This document shows, in pieces, positions 61,113 through 64,000 of a stretch of 64,000 nt of DNA (positions within the stretch are counted from its first letter, which is position 1; each line of letters starts with the position of its first letter). A program made the position numbers and the translations under genes. Source of the DNA: Treponema maltophilum ATCC 51939 (GTDB taxonomy: Bacteria > Spirochaetota > Spirochaetia > Treponematales > Treponemataceae); assembly GCF_000413055.1 (NCBI RefSeq), contig NZ_KE332518.1:931583-995582 (forward strand). Reading direction: 5' to 3'. Under the pieces are notes generated by a model that worked only from the letters and a program-made list of their open reading frames with translations, was not told the origin of the DNA and made no database searches.

Positions 61113-62489
61113 CTACGCATCTTTTGAATCCCGCGTGAGTTCCCCGCGCTGTTCCAGTTCGGTAAGCACTCTTTGGTACATGTTTTCGTCTATTTTGTAG
61201 CGGACGCGGTACAAAATGTAACTTGCGACGATGCACAGCGGCGGGAAAACGAGCATGGCAATCTTCATCATTAAAAGACCGCCCGCGCTCACGTCGGCCG
61301 CGGAAGTCGCCTCTTTAATGCCGGAAATAATAACGACCGCGCTCACAATGCCGTTACTGACGGCTCCCGACAGTTTGTTTATAAAGGGCTGCAGCGAAAA
61401 CGAAATGCTGTCGTTGCGTTTGCCGAGTTTCCAGTGTCCGTAATCGACACAGTCGGCAAGGAACATGAGCATCATAAGCTGGATGAAAGCTTGGCCGATA
61501 AAAATCAAAATGCCTGAAATACCGATAAAAAGCATCGTATTCGACGGCGCAAAAAAGAAGATGACGTAGCCGGCCAAAACCATAACTGTTGCGAGCGTAA
61601 AGATTTTTTGCCTGACCAGATATTTGCTTACAAGGGGAAAGATGATGAGCGCCGTAATTTGCGAAAGTCCCAAAATGATTGCAAATACCGAGTACATGTT
61701 TTCGTCGCCGTACGCGTATTTGAAAAAATACAGGCCGAAGCTGGTGGTTGTCATATAGCCGATCATAAAAATCGTCATTGAAATCGCCGTTAAAAGCAGC
61801 TGATCGTTTTTGAAAATAACGCTTACCAATTCTTTTAAAGACGTATGTTTTTGCTGCTTGGTGATTTTCGGTTCTTTTACGCCGATTAACGTAATCGTTT
61901 GCCCGATCCACATAATTAAAACGACAATGATCGCAAAAACGGTATAGCCTTTCGCGAGGCTTCCGACCTTATTTCCGAGTATTTTCGTAACGGGCACGAG
62001 TCCTGCGACAACGGAAAAAAGCCCGATATTAGCGCAAATACGCGCAAACGCTCCGATTTTTTCGCGCTCTTTTTGATCGACGCTCAATGCGGGAAGCATA
62101 GACCAATAGCTTATATCGTTTGTCGTAAACGCCATTCCCCATAAAAGATAAATGACGGCGAAAACGGCCGCGTAAGCGCCGCCCTGAATTTTAAAATCGG
62201 TAAAAAGCAAAATCGTTAAAATGCCGGACGTAAACGCGCCGAACGCGATCCACGGTTTAAATTTGCCGAATTTGGTTTTCGTATTGTCGACTATCAATCC
62301 CATAAACGGATCGTTGCACGCATCGAAGATACGGGCTGCAAGTACAATCGCCGTAATCCGCCACAAAATTGCCGTCGGAACGTAAATAACATCGGTCATG
62401 TAAAAAATCAAATACATGCTGATAAGGGTATACACCATATCGCGCCCGATCGTTCCCAGCCCGAAAGTCCACCTGTTACGTTTTGTCAT
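61113..62489 (-). CDS. GPH-family sugar:cation symporter (MelB-like)
   Basis: 458 residues with about twelve membrane helices. RWTFGLGTIGRDMVYTLISMYLIFYMTD and ACNDPFMGLIVDNTKTKFGKFKPWI are the GPH hallmarks (melibiose/xyloside class). Next to a GH36 alpha-galactosidase, melibiose or raffinose-type uptake is the natural reading. A strong hairpin leader lies immediately before the ATG. Confidence 0.92.
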   Translation of the reverse strand: MTKRNRWTFGLGTIGRDMVYTLISMYLIFYMTDVIYVPTAILWRITAIVLAARIFDACNDPFMGLIVDNTKTKFGKFKPWIAFGAFTSGILTILLFTDFKIQGGAYAAVFAVIYLLWGMAFTTNDISYWSMLPALSVDQKEREKIGAFARICANIGLFSVVAGLVPVTKILGNKVGSLAKGYTVFAIIVVLIMWIGQTITLIGVKEPKITKQQKHTSLKELVSVIFKNDQLLLTAISMTIFMIGYMTTTSFGLYFFKYAYGDENMYSVFAIILGLSQITALIIFPLVSKYLVRQKIFTLATVMVLAGYVIFFFAPSNTMLFIGISGILIFIGQAFIQLMMLMFLADCVDYGHWKLGKRNDSISFSLQPFINKLSGAVSNGIVSAVVIISGIKEATSAADVSAGGLLMMKIAMLVFPPLCIVASYILYRVRYKIDENMYQRVLTELEQRGELTRDSKDA

Positions 62490-62501
62490 AAAAACCCCTA
62501 T

Positions 62502-62542
62502 AAAAACTTTTGCAGACAGCTTGGGCTGTCGAAAAAGTTTTT
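62502..62542 (-). promoter_or_regulatory. Structured leader element, copy B
   Basis: On the minus strand: outer arm 62542-62533 pairs with 62511-62502 (ten perfect pairs), internal loop TC/TGC, inner stem GACAGC (62530-62525) with GCTGTC (62520-62515), loop CCAA. It matches copy A at 52035-52074 base for base in CTGCAAAAGTTTTTAT, with the inner stem changed at both arms. It ends about 12 bases before the symporter ATG. Confidence 0.65.
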
Positions 62543-62546
62543 AGCA

Positions 62547-62645
62547 GCGCTTTCGCAAACGACAGTTGAGAAAGCGCGATAAATAAAAGAGTTTGCAACG
62601 CAAACTCGGTATAGAAAGCGGCGGCGCTATTTTAGACGCTGCTTT
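62547..62645. repeat. Three further inverted repeats between GH36 and symporter genes
   Basis: Stems: 62547-62554 with 62570-62577 (eight bp); 62589-62596 with 62600-62607 (GAGTTTGC-AAC-GCAAACTC, matching 20988-21008); 62615-62623 with 62637-62645 (one G-T pair). Nothing coding here. Confidence 0.6.
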
Positions 62646-62673
62646 TTATCACAACTCCTATAACTATTTTGCC

Positions 62674-64000
62674 TTATGAGGCGATTTTTGTCGTTACGAA
62701 TACATAGGAGCCGAAGTCTCCCAAAAGCTGGGTACGGTTGTTGTAATATGTACCCATAAACTGATTGTTCAAAAGGATGCCGTAATCCAACAGCGCTCCC
62801 GATGCGGTATATGTTTCGACGCAGTCGGCAAGCGCGTAATATTTGTTTGCGGTTTTTAAAATAAAGCCGTCCGGATCGAGGGAAAAGGGCAGCAAGTGTT
62901 TAACCAAGCCGCCGAAACGTTTTATAAAAAGCCGCTGCGGTTTTGTTTCGGTTTTGTAAAACGAAGCGGGATCCATCCCTTTTACTGTAAGGCAGGCCGC
63001 GCTGTCGGCGCTTTTTGCCGTATTCTGAAAAAAGCCGGTGATGGCGGTGCTCCCGTCGCTGCACTGCCAAAAAGCTTGATTGTCCTTGTGCGTTTTTACG
63101 AGTGAAAAGGTGCCGAATTGAAAGATGTGCCGGTATTTTTTGTAAAAGGCGATCTGCTCTTTTATTTCTTTTTTTTCGACATACGTTAAAAACTTTAAAT
63201 CGAGCTCGTAGCCCAATACACCGAAGCATGCGGTATTAAAGCGCGTGCTTAAAGACGTTTGCCGGAGCGTTTGCTGGTGCGGAGATGCCGAAACGTGGGC
63301 GCCCATCGCCGAAAGCGGATACAGCATGCTTAAAGCGCTTTGCATGCGCCGGCGCTCTACGGGGTCGGTATTGTCGGACGTCCATATTTGCGGCGAAAAG
63401 CACAGTAGACCTAAGTCAAAGCGGTTGCCGCCGGATGAACAGCTTTCAAATAAAATCTGCGGCCGCGGACCGAAAATACGGGCAAGAATTTCGTACAATC
63501 CCAGAATATAGCGGTGAAAGAATTCGCCCTGATTTTTAAGTGTCGGAGAAAAGGCGGCGGACATATGACGGTTCATATCCCATTTGACATATGAAACGTG
63601 CGCTTCGTCCAGCACGGTGCCGACGTTTTCTACGATGTAATCGCGCACTTCTTTGCGGCACAAATCCAATACAAGCTGATGGCGTCCGCGCACCGCGTCC
63701 CGTTCGGGGTCTTGCACCGCCCAGTCGGGGTGCGCGCGGTACAAATCGCTGTCTTCGTTTACCATTTCCGGCTCAAACCACAAGCCGAAGTCGAGCCCCG
63801 TTTTGCGTATGCTTTCGGCAAGGCGTTTTATGCCGCCGGGAAGTTTTTTCGTGTTGACACGGTAATCGCCCAAACCCGCGCTGTCGTTGTTTCGGTCGCC
63901 GAACCAGCCGTCGTCGAGTACAAAAAGTTCTATGCCCAGCTTTGAAGCAATGCAGGCCGATTTTAAAAGCGAGCGGCGGCTGAATTTAAAAAAATCGGCT
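62674..64000 (-). CDS. Alpha-galactosidase GH36, 5' end beyond the window
   Basis: C-terminal part of at least 440 residues; the frame is open to base 64000. The core reads LFVLDDGWFGDRN, YVKWDMNRHMS (nucleophile Asp) and ILFESCSSGGNRFDLG (acid/base region), typical of GH36. It hydrolyses alpha-1,6-galactosides such as melibiose and raffinose. No export signal can be judged. Its neighbour, a MelB-like symporter, fits the same substrate. Confidence 0.92.
   Translation of the reverse strand, partial: ADFFKFSRRSLLKSACIASKLGIELFVLDDGWFGDRNNDSAGLGDYRVNTKKLPGGIKRLAESIRKTGLDFGLWFEPEMVNEDSDLYRAHPDWAVQDPERDAVRGRHQLVLDLCRKEVRDYIVENVGTVLDEAHVSYVKWDMNRHMSAAFSPTLKNQGEFFHRYILGLYEILARIFGPRPQILFESCSSGGNRFDLGLLCFSPQIWTSDNTDPVERRRMQSALSMLYPLSAMGAHVSASPHQQTLRQTSLSTRFNTACFGVLGYELDLKFLTYVEKKEIKEQIAFYKKYRHIFQFGTFSLVKTHKDNQAFWQCSDGSTAITGFFQNTAKSADSAACLTVKGMDPASFYKTETKPQRLFIKRFGGLVKHLLPFSLDPDGFILKTANKYYALADCVETYTASGALLDYGILLNNQFMGTYYNNRTQLLGDFGSYVFVTTKIAS

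Noticed and set aside
1-64000. tRNA, rRNA, IS elements, prophage
   Set aside because: I scanned the intergenic stretches by eye and found no cloverleaf, ribosomal sequence, transposase or phage gene; a covariance search would settle tRNAs.

Overview
This window looks like part of the chromosome of a Treponema-like spirochaete. That placement rests on gene content, not on a marker gene: many TPR lipoproteins and signal-peptide proteins, a short SMC, a SpoIIE/STAS/HATPase partner-switching set, several sugar ABC importers, GH4/GH13/GH36 glycosidases and a GPH sugar symporter. I see no rRNA, tRNA, CRISPR array, IS transposase or prophage. The GH36 gene runs off the right edge.

Layout. 0.1-2.0 kb: pyridoxamine kinase and a radical SAM protein. 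2.2-9.8 kb (minus): a sugar importer operon (ATPase, permease, YesM-type kinase, YesN-type regulator, membrane-anchored binding protein, secreted binding protein). 9.8-15.5 kb (plus): a second sugar importer without its own ATPase, a GH4 glycosidase and a LacI regulator, behind a strong promoter with an 18-bp palindrome. 15.6-17.0 kb: a cytidylate-kinase-like protein and a MutY-like glycosylase lacking the cluster cysteines. 17.1-18.7 kb: two 3' gene halves (kinase and permease) joined back to back, the scar expected from an inversion. 18.8-20.8 kb: PHP hydrolase and two small unknown genes. 21.2-26.4 kb: SMC without a recognisable hinge, a small membrane protein and an Ala/Pro-rich lipoprotein. 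26.4-32.0 kb (minus): a tight six-gene run (TPR protein with a nuclease-fold tail, phosphoesterase, ParB-like protein, SpoIIE phosphatase, STAS, HATPase). 32.0-35.3 kb: two TPR proteins. 35.4-40.7 kb (minus): mutL, xseB, xseA and a GH13 glucosidase. 41-46 kb: uppP, Fic, ABC-F and a DEAD-box helicase. 46.3-52 kb: envelope and lipoprotein genes. 52-54.3 kb: a ClbS-like protein, a toxin-antitoxin pair, a decayed SplB-like radical SAM gene and a lipoprotein. 54.3-60.4 kb: OmpA-like protein, lytic transglycosylase with LysM, TPR lipoproteins and a membrane protein. 60.4-64 kb (minus): DJ-1/PfpI protein, GPH symporter and GH36 alpha-galactosidase.

Main themes are sugar uptake and hydrolysis (9 of about 55 genes), cell-envelope TPR/lipoprotein genes and DNA repair. 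The observations most worth a second look are: (1) a membrane-tethered binding protein co-translated with a YesM/YesN pair, resembling the XylFII-LytS/YesN sensing arrangement; (2) a hairpin element with matching architecture and a covarying inner stem in the leaders of two unrelated genes; (3) the inversion scar; (4) the hinge-less SMC; (5) the six-gene partner-switching operon; (6) repeated promoters whose predicted start site falls at or within a few bases of the start codon.
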